Shown here piece after piece: positions 44,761 through 53,812 of a stretch of DNA of 64,000 nucleotides. The position numbers and the translations under genes are program-made. The DNA lies in NCBI RefSeq assembly GCF_002251085.2, contig NZ_NOJZ02000001.1:186001-250000 (forward strand). The letters are read 5' to 3'. This DNA comes from Romboutsia maritimum. Its GTDB lineage: Bacteria; Bacillota; Clostridia; Peptostreptococcales; Peptostreptococcaceae. The notes beneath the pieces were generated by a model. The model was not told where the DNA came from. It ran no database searches and saw nothing but the letters and a program-made list of their open reading frames with translations. Position 1 is the stretch's first letter, and the number at the start of each line of letters is the position of its first letter.

Positions 44761-46086
44761 CTAGAATTTTTTAATTTCATTTTTAGTTACAACGCCGTAT
44801 ATTAGCTTTCTAGGAGCTACTTTTGCTTCTACTATTGAATAAGCTCTTATAAATCGTTCTTTAGCTGATTCAAATTTTTCTTCTTTGTTAAAATGCATAT
44901 AAGCTAATATATCGCCTTCTCTTACATAATCTCCGACTTTTTTCTCTAATACAATCCCTGCTGATAAATCAAGTATATCTTCTTTTGTTTCTCTTCCTGC
45001 ACCTAAAATCATCGCTGAAATTCCTACTTCTTCTGCCTCTATTTTGCTTATATATCCTGCTTTACTTGATTTAATAGGTACTATCTTACTTGCCTTTGGA
45101 AGTAATGAGTAATCATCAATTACTCTTTTATCTCCACCTTGATTTTCTATAAATACTTTTAACTTATCAAGTGCTTCTCCTGAAGATATAGCATGTCTAA
45201 TTTTCAAAATACCTTCTTCATAATCTTTTGCAACTTTTGCTAGAACTAACATGTATGCACCTAAAGTCTCACATAAATGTACAAAATCTTTTGGTCCATT
45301 TCCCTTTAATGTTTCTATAGCTTCTATTACTTCTAGTGAATTTCCTACTGCAAACCCTAATGGCTCATCCATATCAGTAATCATTCCTATAGTTTCTCTA
45401 TTCATGCCACTTCCTATATCAACCATAGCTTTTGCTAATTCAAATGAGTCGTCTAACGTTTTCATAAATGCTCCATCACCAGTTTTTACATCTAATAATA
45501 TTGCATTTGCTCCTGATGCTAATTTTTTACACATTATACTTGCTGCTATAAGAGATATATTATCAACTGTAGCTGTAACATCTCTAAGTGCATACATTTT
45601 TTTATCTGCAACTGCTATTGATGCAGTTTGACCACAAACTGCTATTTTATGTTTATTTACAGAGTCTACAAACTTATCAGATTCCATTTCTATTGAAAAT
45701 CCAGGTATGGCTTCTAATTTATCTAATGTCCCACCTGTATGTCCAAGACCCCTTCCTGACATTTTTGCAACTGGTGCTTTGCATGCAGCTACTAATGGTG
45801 CTAATGCAATTGTAGTTTTATCCCCTACTCCACCTGTACTATGTTTATCAACTTTTATACCTTTTATTTCTGATAGATCTATTACTTCTCCAGAATTCAT
45901 CATTGCCTCTGTAAGGTATACGGTTTCCTGCTTATTCATTTTATTTAAGTAAATTGCCATTAGTAAAGCTGAAGCTTGATAATCTGGTATCTCACCTTTA
46001 GAATATTGTTCAACAAAGAAATTTATTTCTTCTTTTGTTAACTCATTGTTATCTCTTTTTTTCTTTATTATATCGTAAATTCTCAT
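44761..46086 (-). CDS. pdp: Pyrimidine-nucleoside phosphorylase
   Basis: Splits uridine, thymidine and deoxyuridine with phosphate. The family signature SGRGLGHTGGTLDKLE is near residues 110-125, preceded by DKHSTGGVGDKT (phosphate site); the C-terminal alpha/beta domain includes GAGRETKEDILDLSAGI. 441 residues. AAGGAG precedes the ATG. It forms a nucleoside catabolism run with punA and deoB. Confidence 0.95.
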   Translation of the reverse strand: MRIYDIIKKKRDNNELTKEEINFFVEQYSKGEIPDYQASALLMAIYLNKMNKQETVYLTEAMMNSGEVIDLSEIKGIKVDKHSTGGVGDKTTIALAPLVAACKAPVAKMSGRGLGHTGGTLDKLEAIPGFSIEMESDKFVDSVNKHKIAVCGQTASIAVADKKMYALRDVTATVDNISLIAASIMCKKLASGANAILLDVKTGDGAFMKTLDDSFELAKAMVDIGSGMNRETIGMITDMDEPLGFAVGNSLEVIEAIETLKGNGPKDFVHLCETLGAYMLVLAKVAKDYEEGILKIRHAISSGEALDKLKVFIENQGGDKRVIDDYSLLPKASKIVPIKSSKAGYISKIEAEEVGISAMILGAGRETKEDILDLSAGIVLEKKVGDYVREGDILAYMHFNKEEKFESAKERFIRAYSIVEAKVAPRKLIYGVVTKNEIKKF

Positions 46087-46130
46087 ATCAAAATCTCCTT
46101 AATATATTGATAAATTGTTTATTAAATTCC

Positions 46131-46171
46131 AATAAGCTTAATATTAAAATTAATTCAATATTAAGCTTATT
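46131..46171 (-). terminator. Perfect 15-bp hairpin between punA and pdp
   Basis: AATAAGCTTAATATT (46131-46145) and its complement at 46157-46171, 11-base loop. No real T run follows, so it may be a weak terminator or an RNA-stabilising intercistronic hairpin. Confidence 0.5.
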
Positions 46172-46187
46172 ATTTAACTTATCTTTA

Positions 46188-47009
46188 CTATATTCTATTT
46201 ACTACACTTTTTACTAAGCTTAAAAATTCAGCTTTTACTTTTTGAGTAGTTTCTATGACTTCTTCATGATTAAGCGGTTGATCAAGTATTCCAGCAGCCA
46301 TATTTGTTATACAAGATATACCTATAACCTCCATTTTTGAATGAGAAGCTACTATAACTTCTGGTGCTGTAGACATACCTACTGCATCTGCTCCTAATAT
46401 TTGAGCCATTTTTACTTCTGATGGAGTTTCATATGTTGGTCCACTAAAGAACGCATATACACCTTCTTTTATATTCATATTTAAATCTTTTGCACATCCT
46501 TTTACTAATTGTACATATTTAGGAGTGTATGCTGTTGACATATCTGGGAATCTAGCACCTAGTCTTTCATCATTTTTTCCTATTAATGGGTTGTTCCCAC
46601 TTAAATTTATATGATCTTTTATAACCATTAAATCTCCTGGTTTAAAGTTTGGATTTGCTCCTCCAGCTGCGTTAGTTACTACTACAGTATCTACACCTAA
46701 AGCTTTCATAACTCTTATTGGGAAAGTTATTTCTTGTTGAGAATATCCTTCATAGTAATGGAATCTTCCTTGCATAGCAATTACTGTCTTTCCTTCTAAA
46801 TTACCTATTACAAGTTGTCCTGCATGACCTTCAACAGTTGATACTGGGAAGTTTGGAATATCATTGTATTTTATTTTAATACAATCAGTTATTTGATCTG
46901 CTAATACACCAAGACCTGAACCTAATATTAATCCTACTTTAGGTTGTACACTAGCTTGTCCTTTTATAAACTCTGCACTTTCTTGTATTTTATCAAACAT
47001 ATTATTCAT
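46188..47009 (-). CDS. punA: Purine nucleoside phosphorylase (trimeric, PunA type)
   Basis: Phosphorolysis of guanosine and inosine nucleosides. LILGSGLGVLADQI (phosphate loop), VEGHAGQLVIG, MQGRFHYYEGYS, VVTNAAGGANPNFKPGDLMVI and GVYAFFSGPTYETPSE are all class II PNP motifs; the base-site Asn is in CITNMAAGI. I chose the ATG at 47007-47009, preceded by GGAGG (273 residues). It is downstream of deoB by 17 bases. Confidence 0.95.
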   Translation of the reverse strand: MNNMFDKIQESAEFIKGQASVQPKVGLILGSGLGVLADQITDCIKIKYNDIPNFPVSTVEGHAGQLVIGNLEGKTVIAMQGRFHYYEGYSQQEITFPIRVMKALGVDTVVVTNAAGGANPNFKPGDLMVIKDHINLSGNNPLIGKNDERLGARFPDMSTAYTPKYVQLVKGCAKDLNMNIKEGVYAFFSGPTYETPSEVKMAQILGADAVGMSTAPEVIVASHSKMEVIGISCITNMAAGILDQPLNHEEVIETTQKVKAEFLSLVKSVVNRI

Positions 47010-47026
47010 ATTTATTTCCTCCAAAA

Positions 47027-48199
47027 TTATTTCATTATGATATTTTTAAAACTAGTACCATTTTTAGGCATTTTTACTTCTAATATATCTGCAACTGTTG
47101 CACCTATATCAGAAAAACTTTTTCTTATTCCTAAATTTAAGTCTTCTTTTATTTGATTTCCATAAACTAAAACTGGAATATATTCTCTAGTATGGTCTGT
47201 ACCTTTATAAGTTGGGTCATTTCCATGATCTGCATTTATAATAAGTATATCATCATCTTTCATAGATTGTATTATCTCTGGTATTCTTGCATCAAATTGT
47301 TCTAGAGCTTCTTTGTATCCTTGAGTATTTCTTCTATGACCATATTTTGAGTCAAAATCAACTAAATTAGTGAATATAAGTCCATTATTTTCTTTTTTGA
47401 TGTAATTTATAGTTTCGTCTACTCCATGCATATTATCTTTAGTATGTACTGCTTCTGTTATGCCTTGTCCATTAAATATATCTTCTATTTTTCCTACTCC
47501 TATAACATCAAGCTTTTCTTCTTTTATATTATCTAGAACTGTTTTTTCAAATGGATTTAATGAATAATCCCTTCTATTAGAAGTTCTAGTAAACTCTCCC
47601 TTTTTTTTACCTACAAATGGTCTAGCTATTATTCTAGCTACAGCATTTTCTCCCATCATTATGTTTCTAGCAATTTCACACATTTTATATAATTCTTCTA
47701 GCGGAATTATTTGTTCATGCGCTGCTATTTGGAATACACTATCAGCTGAAGTATATACTATAACATCTCCAGTTTTCATTTGATGTTCACCATATTCATC
47801 TAATATAGCTGTTCCTGATGCTGGTTTATTTGCAACAACTTTTCTACCTGTTTGTCTTTCAAACTCATCTATTACATCTTTAGGAAATCCATTTTCAAAT
47901 GTTTTAAAAGGTGTCTCCACTAAAACGCCTGTCATCTCCCAATGTCCTGTAGTCGTATCTTTCCCCTGAGATAATTCCCCACATTTTCCATAGCATCCTA
48001 TTGTATTTTCTTTAGGTTCCAAAAAATCTACACCTTGTATGTTTCCTATCCCTAGTTTTCTTAAATTTGGTATTTTAATATCACTATGTTGTCTTACTAT
48101 ATTGCCTAATGTATTAACTCCTACATCCCCAAACTTCTCAGAATCTGGTAAAGCACCTATTCCTACACTATCAATTACTATCCATACAACTCTTGCCAT
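47027..48199 (-). CDS. deoB: Phosphopentomutase
   Basis: Interconverts ribose-1-P and ribose-5-P (and the deoxy forms), feeding nucleoside sugars into central metabolism. Alkaline-phosphatase-fold metal motifs: WIVIDSVGIGALPD at the start, DTTTGHWEMTG (catalytic Thr), and IINADHGNDPTYKGTDHTREYIP, split across residues ~325-350. 390 residues. AAAGGAG precedes the ATG; it lies 22 bases after the xerD-like gene, as drm follows ripX in Bacillus. Confidence 0.96.
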   Translation of the reverse strand: MARVVWIVIDSVGIGALPDSEKFGDVGVNTLGNIVRQHSDIKIPNLRKLGIGNIQGVDFLEPKENTIGCYGKCGELSQGKDTTTGHWEMTGVLVETPFKTFENGFPKDVIDEFERQTGRKVVANKPASGTAILDEYGEHQMKTGDVIVYTSADSVFQIAAHEQIIPLEELYKMCEIARNIMMGENAVARIIARPFVGKKKGEFTRTSNRRDYSLNPFEKTVLDNIKEEKLDVIGVGKIEDIFNGQGITEAVHTKDNMHGVDETINYIKKENNGLIFTNLVDFDSKYGHRRNTQGYKEALEQFDARIPEIIQSMKDDDILIINADHGNDPTYKGTDHTREYIPVLVYGNQIKEDLNLGIRKSFSDIGATVADILEVKMPKNGTSFKNIIMK

Positions 48200-48221
48200 G
48201 TTACTATTCTCCTTTTAAGTT

Positions 48222-49097
48222 TTATTTTCTAGGATGTTTTTCTTTCATTTCCTTCCTAATATTCTTATTTATATGATTTAAATAACATTGTAGACTCGAT
48301 AAGTTAGCATTTCCTAGTATTTTGCTTACGACTGCAATATTTGCACCCTCATTTAATAAATGTATTGCAAATGAGTGTCTAAGCATACTAGGATTTATAT
48401 TTTTATCTATATTAGCTAGCCTTGCGTATTTTTTTATTATTTTCCAAAGCCCTTGTCTTGTAAACCTTTGCCCTAGAGAGCTTACAAACAGGGCATTTTC
48501 ATCGTTAATAGCTAATTTAGGTCTTGCTTCTTTTATATATTTTTCTAGATATATTTTTGTAATATCAGATAGAGGTATAACCCTTTGATTTTTACATGAG
48601 TTACAATATATATAATCTATCTCTAAATCAATATCACTTATATCCATTTCTACTAATTCAGACACCTTTATTCCTGTTCCATACAACATTTCAAATATAG
48701 CTTTATCTCTAATTAACTTAGGAGTTGTTAGTTTTGGAAAACTCAATAATGACTCTATTTCTTCCTCTGTTAATATATCTAAATCATTTTTCTCAATCTT
48801 TGGCTTTTTTATATTTTTAGCCGGATTCATATTACATGTATGATTTAAGAATAAATAGTCATGGAAAGATTTTATAGAAGATATCATTCTTGATACTGTT
48901 GCAACTGATACATTACTTTTCTCTAACTCAATTAAGTATCCTATTATATCATTTTCTACTACATCATTTAATTTTATATTTTTTCTACATAAATATTCTA
49001 CATATTTTTTTACATCTATACAATACGATGATACAGTATTTTCTGATAATCTTTTTTTATTTTTTATATAACTTATATATTCCTTTATAACTTCCAT
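48222..49097 (-). CDS. XerD-like tyrosine recombinase with most catalytic residues replaced
   Basis: 291 residues, the fold and length of XerC/XerD, at the canonical spoIIM-xerD-deoB position. The N-terminal core-binding domain is intact (residues 1-95). In the catalytic domain the first Arg is Lys144 (TGIKVSELV for TGMRVSEL), the beta-hairpin Lys position is Ser167 (CNSCKNQR for FGKGRKER), the His of PHTLRH is Ser237 (PSMLRHSF) and the His of LGHA is Asn263. Arg240 and the Tyr272 nucleophile remain. The nearby Lys169 might replace the hairpin Lys. The frame is full and well conserved otherwise, so it is a maintained gene, not a decaying one. It is probably inactive or altered as a recombinase. 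Confidence 0.88.
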   Translation of the reverse strand: MEVIKEYISYIKNKKRLSENTVSSYCIDVKKYVEYLCRKNIKLNDVVENDIIGYLIELEKSNVSVATVSRMISSIKSFHDYLFLNHTCNMNPAKNIKKPKIEKNDLDILTEEEIESLLSFPKLTTPKLIRDKAIFEMLYGTGIKVSELVEMDISDIDLEIDYIYCNSCKNQRVIPLSDITKIYLEKYIKEARPKLAINDENALFVSSLGQRFTRQGLWKIIKKYARLANIDKNINPSMLRHSFAIHLLNEGANIAVVSKILGNANLSSLQCYLNHINKNIRKEMKEKHPRK

Positions 49098-49109
49098 AGT
49101 AAACTCCTT

Positions 49110-49715
49110 TTATCTGACTAGGAATTGTAAAATACTAACACTCGCAGTATTTAAAATAACTTGTAATCCTACTGATATTGTCAATACAATTACGGAATTT
49201 AATAAGTATCTTCTACTTAAGAATAATATACTGTCTATATCTCTTTTTTTCAACTCATAAATGCCTTCTTTTATATAATTTAAAGAAATCAGGGCTAATA
49301 TAATAGTCCCTGGAATAATAATAAAATTTTTAAATAAAACTATTAATATCATTTTTATACTTTTAAATTTCAAAGTTAAAATACAGCTATTTATAGTATA
49401 GCCTATAGATAACCCTTTTAACATAAAAATTATAATTGCAATTGGAAATGTTATGATAAATAGACTTAATATACATATTAATCCCATAAAACCAATATCT
49501 GATTTTAAATTAGACATTACTACATCCTTCATCTTCACATTTGAACCATAGTAATTTACTACTGAATTAATGCTATCAAATATATTACGCTGTGAATTAG
49601 ACCATACTTTATTCAAGTATGTCCCAAGTATAATAAATACAATAAATACAAATCCCATAATTAATATTTTTTTGTTTAGTTCATCATAATTCCCTTTTCT
49701 ATATGTTCTTCTCAA
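49110..49715 (-). CDS. spoIIM: Stage II sporulation protein M
   Basis: Mother-cell membrane protein of the SpoIID-SpoIIM-SpoIIP machine that drives forespore engulfment. DUF95 family; about five to six membrane helices separated by short loops, with the Lys/Arg-rich N-terminus MRRTYRKGNYDELNKK. 201 residues. The TTG start at 49713-49715 has a strong AGAGGAGGT site 7 nt upstream, but this site forms the 3' arm of a 12-bp hairpin (49721-49770). It is followed after 12 bases by the xerD-like gene. Confidence 0.9.
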   Translation of the reverse strand: MRRTYRKGNYDELNKKILIMGFVFIVFIILGTYLNKVWSNSQRNIFDSINSVVNYYGSNVKMKDVVMSNLKSDIGFMGLICILSLFIITFPIAIIIFMLKGLSIGYTINSCILTLKFKSIKMILIVLFKNFIIIPGTIILALISLNYIKEGIYELKKRDIDSILFLSRRYLLNSVIVLTISVGLQVILNTASVSILQFLVR

Positions 49716-49720
49716 ATTTA

Positions 49721-49770
49721 TAACCTCCTCTTATATCTTACAAAATACTATGTAAGAGAAGAGGAGGTTA
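49721..49770 (-). promoter_or_regulatory. Strong hairpin masking the spoIIM ribosome binding site
   Basis: TAACCTCCTCTT (49759-49770 read on the minus strand) pairs perfectly over 12 bp with AAGAGGAGGTTA (49721-49732), with an inner CTTACA/TGTAAG stem and an 8-base loop. The 3' arm is the spoIIM ribosome binding site; the 5' arm mimics the anti-Shine-Dalgarno sequence. No T run follows. Confidence 0.7.
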
Positions 49771-49776
49771 TGCATT

Positions 49777-50307
49777 TTATATTATCTCTTTAGCCAATAA
49801 AAGTCCAATCGATGTTTTAGCATCTTCGATTTCATTTTTAATAATCATATTGTAAGCTTCTTCTAATTCGATTTCATATACATCTAAAAATTCATCATCA
49901 TCAAGCTTATCTTCTCCTGCTTCAAGTCCTGTGGCTAAGTATATATATATTTTTTCATTTGAAAATCCTGCTGATGTAAAAAATTTATGTATTAATTTCA
50001 TATTTTGGGCAGTATATCCAGTTTCTTCTTTCAATTCTCTCATAGCACAATCTTTTGGATTTTCACCTATTTCAAGTTTTCCTGCAGGTATTTCCCAAAT
50101 AACTTTTTCTATAGGTTTTCTAAATTGTTTAACAAGAACAACTTTACCCTCTTCAGTTATTGCTAATATTCCTACAGCCCCTCCATGTTCCACTATTTCT
50201 CTTTTTTGATATCCTTGATTTGGTATCTCTACTGTGTCTATTTTTAAATTAACTACTTTCCCATTATATATTCTATCACTACTAATCGTTTTTTCTTCTA
50301 CTATCAT
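49777..50307 (-). CDS. NUDIX hydrolase, ADP-ribose pyrophosphatase type
   Basis: Hydrolyses ADP-ribose-like nucleoside diphosphates. The NUDIX box GKLEIGENPKDCAMRELKEETG is present in full (G-x5-E-x7-R-E-x2-E-E-x-G), after the VLVKQFRKPIEKVIWEIPAG strand pair typical of ADPRases. I chose the ATG at 50305-50307 (GGAGG 6 nt upstream, 176 residues). It overlaps the DUF3866 gene by 26 bases. Bacillus has nudF near xerD/drm too. Confidence 0.9.
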   Translation of the reverse strand: MIVEEKTISSDRIYNGKVVNLKIDTVEIPNQGYQKREIVEHGGAVGILAITEEGKVVLVKQFRKPIEKVIWEIPAGKLEIGENPKDCAMRELKEETGYTAQNMKLIHKFFTSAGFSNEKIYIYLATGLEAGEDKLDDDEFLDVYEIELEEAYNMIIKNEIEDAKTSIGLLLAKEII

Positions 50308-51376
50308 CACAAACCTCCATTAAGTAATATGCAGCTGTACTAGCAGCTTCAAAAAATTCCTTATCTTGTTCGTAATTTCGTCCCATACTTCTAACTTTCA
50401 ATCCAAAATAATCTAAATCATCTTTAGTATTTTTATTATCTATATAAACTATATTGTGTTTTTTAAGTAAACAATTATCTTTTATCTGTTCTTTTATAAG
50501 ATTAATTTTTTCTTCTGAATACATAGTTATTGGAATATCTACAGATACATTAACAATATCTTTAAATACTGTAATACTATGATGTGATAATCCTCTATGT
50601 CTGTCTCTTTTATCTGCAAAACTTATCCTTGGTATTGCAATTGGCATTCCTCCAAGTTTTTTAACTGCATCTAACAAAGGTCCTTGTTCTATACCTGTAA
50701 ATCCATATTTAGTACCTGTCCCTGCAATCCCTGGTCCCATACTTATAAATATAGCATCAGCTTTTAAAATTTCTTTTGCTGTAATTAGTGCAGTATATAT
50801 ATTAATACATTCAAAGTCTCCACCAAAAGCATTACCTATAGTTATTGTACTATCTATTAATCCTTTGTTTTTAAGCATTTCTACATTTTTACTTAAATAT
50901 ATAGGAAGGGAAGCACCATCAGTCATTATATACACTAATTTTTTAGTTGGATTATTTCTTTTGTAAGAAGCCACAAATGGCGTTAACATGCTATGTAATG
51001 TTCCTATTGCAACTGGCAAATTTTCTAAACTTGAAAATTCATCAAATTTATCATGATAAGAACTATCTTGTTCTTCTACTGAATCAACTTTAACTTGAAA
51101 TGGTGTATATCTCAATTTCATTATATGACCACCCTCAGTTAAGTTAGACTCTAAGTTGTTTAAATTAGTTATTACAAAATGATATCCACCTGTTCCTAAG
51201 CTAAGCTCAACAGCTGTAGTATTTAAAACAACTTCATCTCCAACGTTTACTTTTCCAGTCATTTTAGGATAATTATATGCTCTTTGAATATCTCCATTTA
51301 TATTAACTCTTATATCTTCTAATTTATCACTTTTATCTACTATTTCTTCTACTTTACCTACTCTTTTACTTATCAT
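50282..51376 (-). CDS. DUF3866 family protein of unknown function
   Basis: 364 residues, no membrane helix or signal peptide. The N-terminal 100 residues look like a small beta domain (VGDEVVLNTTAVELSLGTGGYHFVI). The rest is an alpha/beta domain with GTLHSMLTPFV, YIMTDGASLPIYLS, TITIGNAFGGDFE, SMGPGIAGTGTKYGFTGIEQG and RISFADKRDRHRGLSHHS. The last two look like a conserved active-site region, with Arg-Gly-Leu-Ser-His-His, but I know no assigned activity. It is conserved in clostridia beside steA/steB and glycosyltransferase genes, here 4 bases after the MraY-like gene. Confidence 0.8.
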   Translation of the reverse strand: MISKRVGKVEEIVDKSDKLEDIRVNINGDIQRAYNYPKMTGKVNVGDEVVLNTTAVELSLGTGGYHFVITNLNNLESNLTEGGHIMKLRYTPFQVKVDSVEEQDSSYHDKFDEFSSLENLPVAIGTLHSMLTPFVASYKRNNPTKKLVYIMTDGASLPIYLSKNVEMLKNKGLIDSTITIGNAFGGDFECINIYTALITAKEILKADAIFISMGPGIAGTGTKYGFTGIEQGPLLDAVKKLGGMPIAIPRISFADKRDRHRGLSHHSITVFKDIVNVSVDIPITMYSEEKINLIKEQIKDNCLLKKHNIVYIDNKNTKDDLDYFGLKVRSMGRNYEQDKEFFEAASTAAYYLMEVCDDSRRKND

Positions 51377-51380
51377 AAGT

Positions 51381-52205
51381 TTACCTTCCTAACTTATCTA
51401 TAAAATTTAATAACTTATTTTTTTCAATTATTTTTGTTAGCGAATACTTTTCTGTAAGTATATGTATAAATACTAAAAATACCAACCATCCTATTCTTAT
51501 ATTAAGTGAATATCCAAATATAACAAGAATACCTATTGATATCCCTAATACATTTGAGCCTGTATCTCCCATCATAGCTCTAGCCTTAAGATCATAATTA
51601 AAATATGCTAAAACATTTGGAACTATAAGAAGAGGAAGAACTTTAACATATCCTGTTAATGTTAAAAATATTATCACCATTATAGATAAATATGCTTTTA
51701 TTGCTCTCCCTGGTCTTAAATCTAATAAATTCATTAAATTTGTTGATAAAGCTATTATAAGAGTATTTACTACTATATCTACAGGGTCTTTTGAAATTCC
51801 TATTGATATTATTAATCCTACAAACCCACCAAATAAAGCTTTAAATCCACCAGTTGTAAGATTTCCTTTATATAAACTTTTAAAATGTCCTTTAAGGCCA
51901 CTTACATTTCTATTTCCTATAATGTCATCTAATACACCTGCAAAAAACATTGATATCATTCCAAATATATACATAAATAAATATAATAAATTTTTTATAT
52001 CATAAGTAAAAAACACTAATATTATACCATTTATAATTATCATTGGAAGAAATACTATCCCCATACTTACAGGAATCATATCTTTTTTATAGTTTGGTCT
52101 TAATATATTGCTATCTGTCAATAAATTTTTAAACAGTGGTATTCCAAAATAAGTTCCAAATAATCCTGTTAATAATAGAATAATATAAAGTATAAAATTA
52201 TCCAT
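51381..52205 (-). CDS. MraY/WecA-like membrane glycosyl-phosphate transferase, divergent
   Basis: Polytopic (about eight helices) member of the glycosyltransferase-4 superfamily that moves sugar-phosphates to a polyprenyl carrier. Motifs seen: FAGVLDDIIGNRNVSGLKGH (the Asp-Asp pair), NLLDLRPGRAIKAY at the place of the family's NxxDGxDGLA, and ARAMMGDTGSNVLG (the GDxGS motif). The loss of DGxDG is shared by a clostridial/actinobacterial subgroup, as far as I recall. 274 residues, shorter than MraY (~320). It lies between a GT2 gene and DUF3866, so it probably builds an envelope glycan; the sugar is unknown. Confidence 0.82.
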   Translation of the reverse strand: MDNFILYIILLLTGLFGTYFGIPLFKNLLTDSNILRPNYKKDMIPVSMGIVFLPMIIINGIILVFFTYDIKNLLYLFMYIFGMISMFFAGVLDDIIGNRNVSGLKGHFKSLYKGNLTTGGFKALFGGFVGLIISIGISKDPVDIVVNTLIIALSTNLMNLLDLRPGRAIKAYLSIMVIIFLTLTGYVKVLPLLIVPNVLAYFNYDLKARAMMGDTGSNVLGISIGILVIFGYSLNIRIGWLVFLVFIHILTEKYSLTKIIEKNKLLNFIDKLGR

Positions 52206-52211
52206 TTGGCA

Positions 52212-52904
52212 CTACCTCCATTCTTTCTTTTTCTGTCTTAAAACCTTCTTTATATGGTAGTATTGTTTCCCTCTATGGATAAATCCTTTTAAATCTCTTC
52301 CTGTTTCACTATGAGTCATATTAACTAATACTTCTTTTATCTTGTATCCATATTTTAATATATCTATAGTCATTCCAACTTCAACACCATAACCATATGG
52401 CATTTCTTTAAATTTTTCTAAAACTTCCTTTTTAAATAATCTTTGACCAGATAAAGTTGCATCTAACTCTACACCTGTCATTTGTAAAACAGAGTCTTTA
52501 GCTAATCCTTTTACAAATCCTAATCCGCCCTTTTTCTTTGCTGGTGGAAATTTAGCTATAATTACGTCTGCATCTTCTTTTAAAATAGGTTCTATTAATT
52601 TTTTTACTTCACTTGAACAACTACCTAAATCTCCATCTAAAAATCCTATAATATCTGCATTTTTCATAGATATTTTCAATCCATAATTAAGTGCATATCC
52701 TTTACCGCTATTCTTATCTAATTTAAAAACTTTTACTTTTTCACTTTTAACTTGTGATGCAATTTGTGCAGTATTGTCACTAGATCCATCATCAACAACT
52801 ACTACTTCATTTATTTCATTTATGCCTATTATACCTTCTAATGTATCTTTTATTTTATTTTCTTCATTATAAGCTGGTATTATTATGCTTATATAAGGTT
52901 TCAT
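52212..52904 (-). CDS. Family 2 glycosyltransferase
   Basis: GT-A fold enzyme. ISIIIPAYNEENKI at the start, VVVDDGSSDNTA, ADIIGFLDGDLG (the Asp-x-Asp equivalent) and a LSGQRLFKKEVLEKF substrate loop. No membrane segment is visible, so it works at the cytoplasmic face. I chose the ATG at 52902-52904 (GGAGAG upstream, 230 residues). It is 6 bases from the MraY-like gene and 16 from steB; the run is tightly packed. Confidence 0.88.
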   Translation of the reverse strand: MKPYISIIIPAYNEENKIKDTLEGIIGINEINEVVVVDDGSSDNTAQIASQVKSEKVKVFKLDKNSGKGYALNYGLKISMKNADIIGFLDGDLGSCSSEVKKLIEPILKEDADVIIAKFPPAKKKGGLGFVKGLAKDSVLQMTGVELDATLSGQRLFKKEVLEKFKEMPYGYGVEVGMTIDILKYGYKIKEVLVNMTHSETGRDLKGFIHRGKQYYHIKKVLRQKKKEWR

Positions 52905-52920
52905 TTTTTTCTCTCCTTTA

Positions 52921-53796
52921 TTACTTCTTATATGGTAATAAACTTTCTGCACTATCTAATCTTCCAAACTTACCTACCATATTACCTTGTTTTAAAATCC
53001 AAGCTAATGAAACTTTTCCTACACCTTCATCAACATTGTCTATAGTCGATACTTTATCTTTAGTGTATAAATCAATATTAGGGAATTTATTAGCTTGCTT
53101 TTGAACTGCAACTATATATTTATTTTCTTCTTTTAAAGTATTTATTAAGTTTTTATCTATTTTTTCAAACTGAGTTTTAGCAACTTTTTCTTCTGCTGAT
53201 GATGCTATTACTACTGATTCATAAGATGTATATTCATTTCCTAATGTATTTAATTTTATTATTCCAAGTTCTTGAAGATATGTTAATTTGTCGCTTGCAT
53301 CTTCACCTTTTAAAGCTTCCTTTATATATTTTATTGCATCAGATGTAGTTTTTATTTCTGTTCCTATTTTACTTGAAACTTCTTTTAATTTTACTTCATC
53401 AGTAATACTATTTTTTAACACAATACTAAAAGCTATCTTTCCATTAGCTTTATTCACAACATCTTCTATATCTTTTGTATAATCATTATTTTCGTTTGTA
53501 GATATTATACCTATATTTTTATTAGTTAATTCATTTACAATTATCTTATCTACATTTTCATTTATGAACTCTATAGTTTTGTTATAATCTTTACCTAATT
53601 TATCTAAATCGTCTTCTAGATTATCATTAGTTTCTTTTAAAGCTTCGAATCTTTCGTCTAAATCATTAATTACTTGTGATTGTTGTTTACTTAACTCTTG
53701 GTCATAGTTTAAGTTGAATCCTACTAATATACCTATTCCTAGAGCTATAAATATAGCACCAATGGTAACTATATAGTACTTCATATTTATATGCAT
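52921..53796 (-). CDS. steB: SteB-like membrane-anchored coiled-coil protein (often annotated as copper transporter MctB)
   Basis: 291 residues. One N-terminal membrane helix (YYIVTIGAIFIALGIGILVG, residues 6-25) followed by a coiled coil (about 30-75) and an extracytoplasmic alpha/beta domain. This is the DUF3186 family: MctB in mycobacteria, SteB in Corynebacterium, where it works with SteA in cell separation. There is no copper-binding Cys/His cluster, so copper transport is not supported. AGGAGG precedes the ATG. It is 16 bases after steA, the conserved partner. Confidence 0.8.
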   Translation of the reverse strand: MHINMKYYIVTIGAIFIALGIGILVGFNLNYDQELSKQQSQVINDLDERFEALKETNDNLEDDLDKLGKDYNKTIEFINENVDKIIVNELTNKNIGIISTNENNDYTKDIEDVVNKANGKIAFSIVLKNSITDEVKLKEVSSKIGTEIKTTSDAIKYIKEALKGEDASDKLTYLQELGIIKLNTLGNEYTSYESVVIASSAEEKVAKTQFEKIDKNLINTLKEENKYIVAVQKQANKFPNIDLYTKDKVSTIDNVDEGVGKVSLAWILKQGNMVGKFGRLDSAESLLPYKK

Positions 53797-53812
53797 TTTA
53801 ATCCTCCTAAAT

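Noticed and set aside
52921-53796. Copper transporter annotation for the SteB-like protein
   Set aside because: It has one membrane helix plus a coiled coil, with no metal-binding cluster; the neighbour is SteA, not copper genes.
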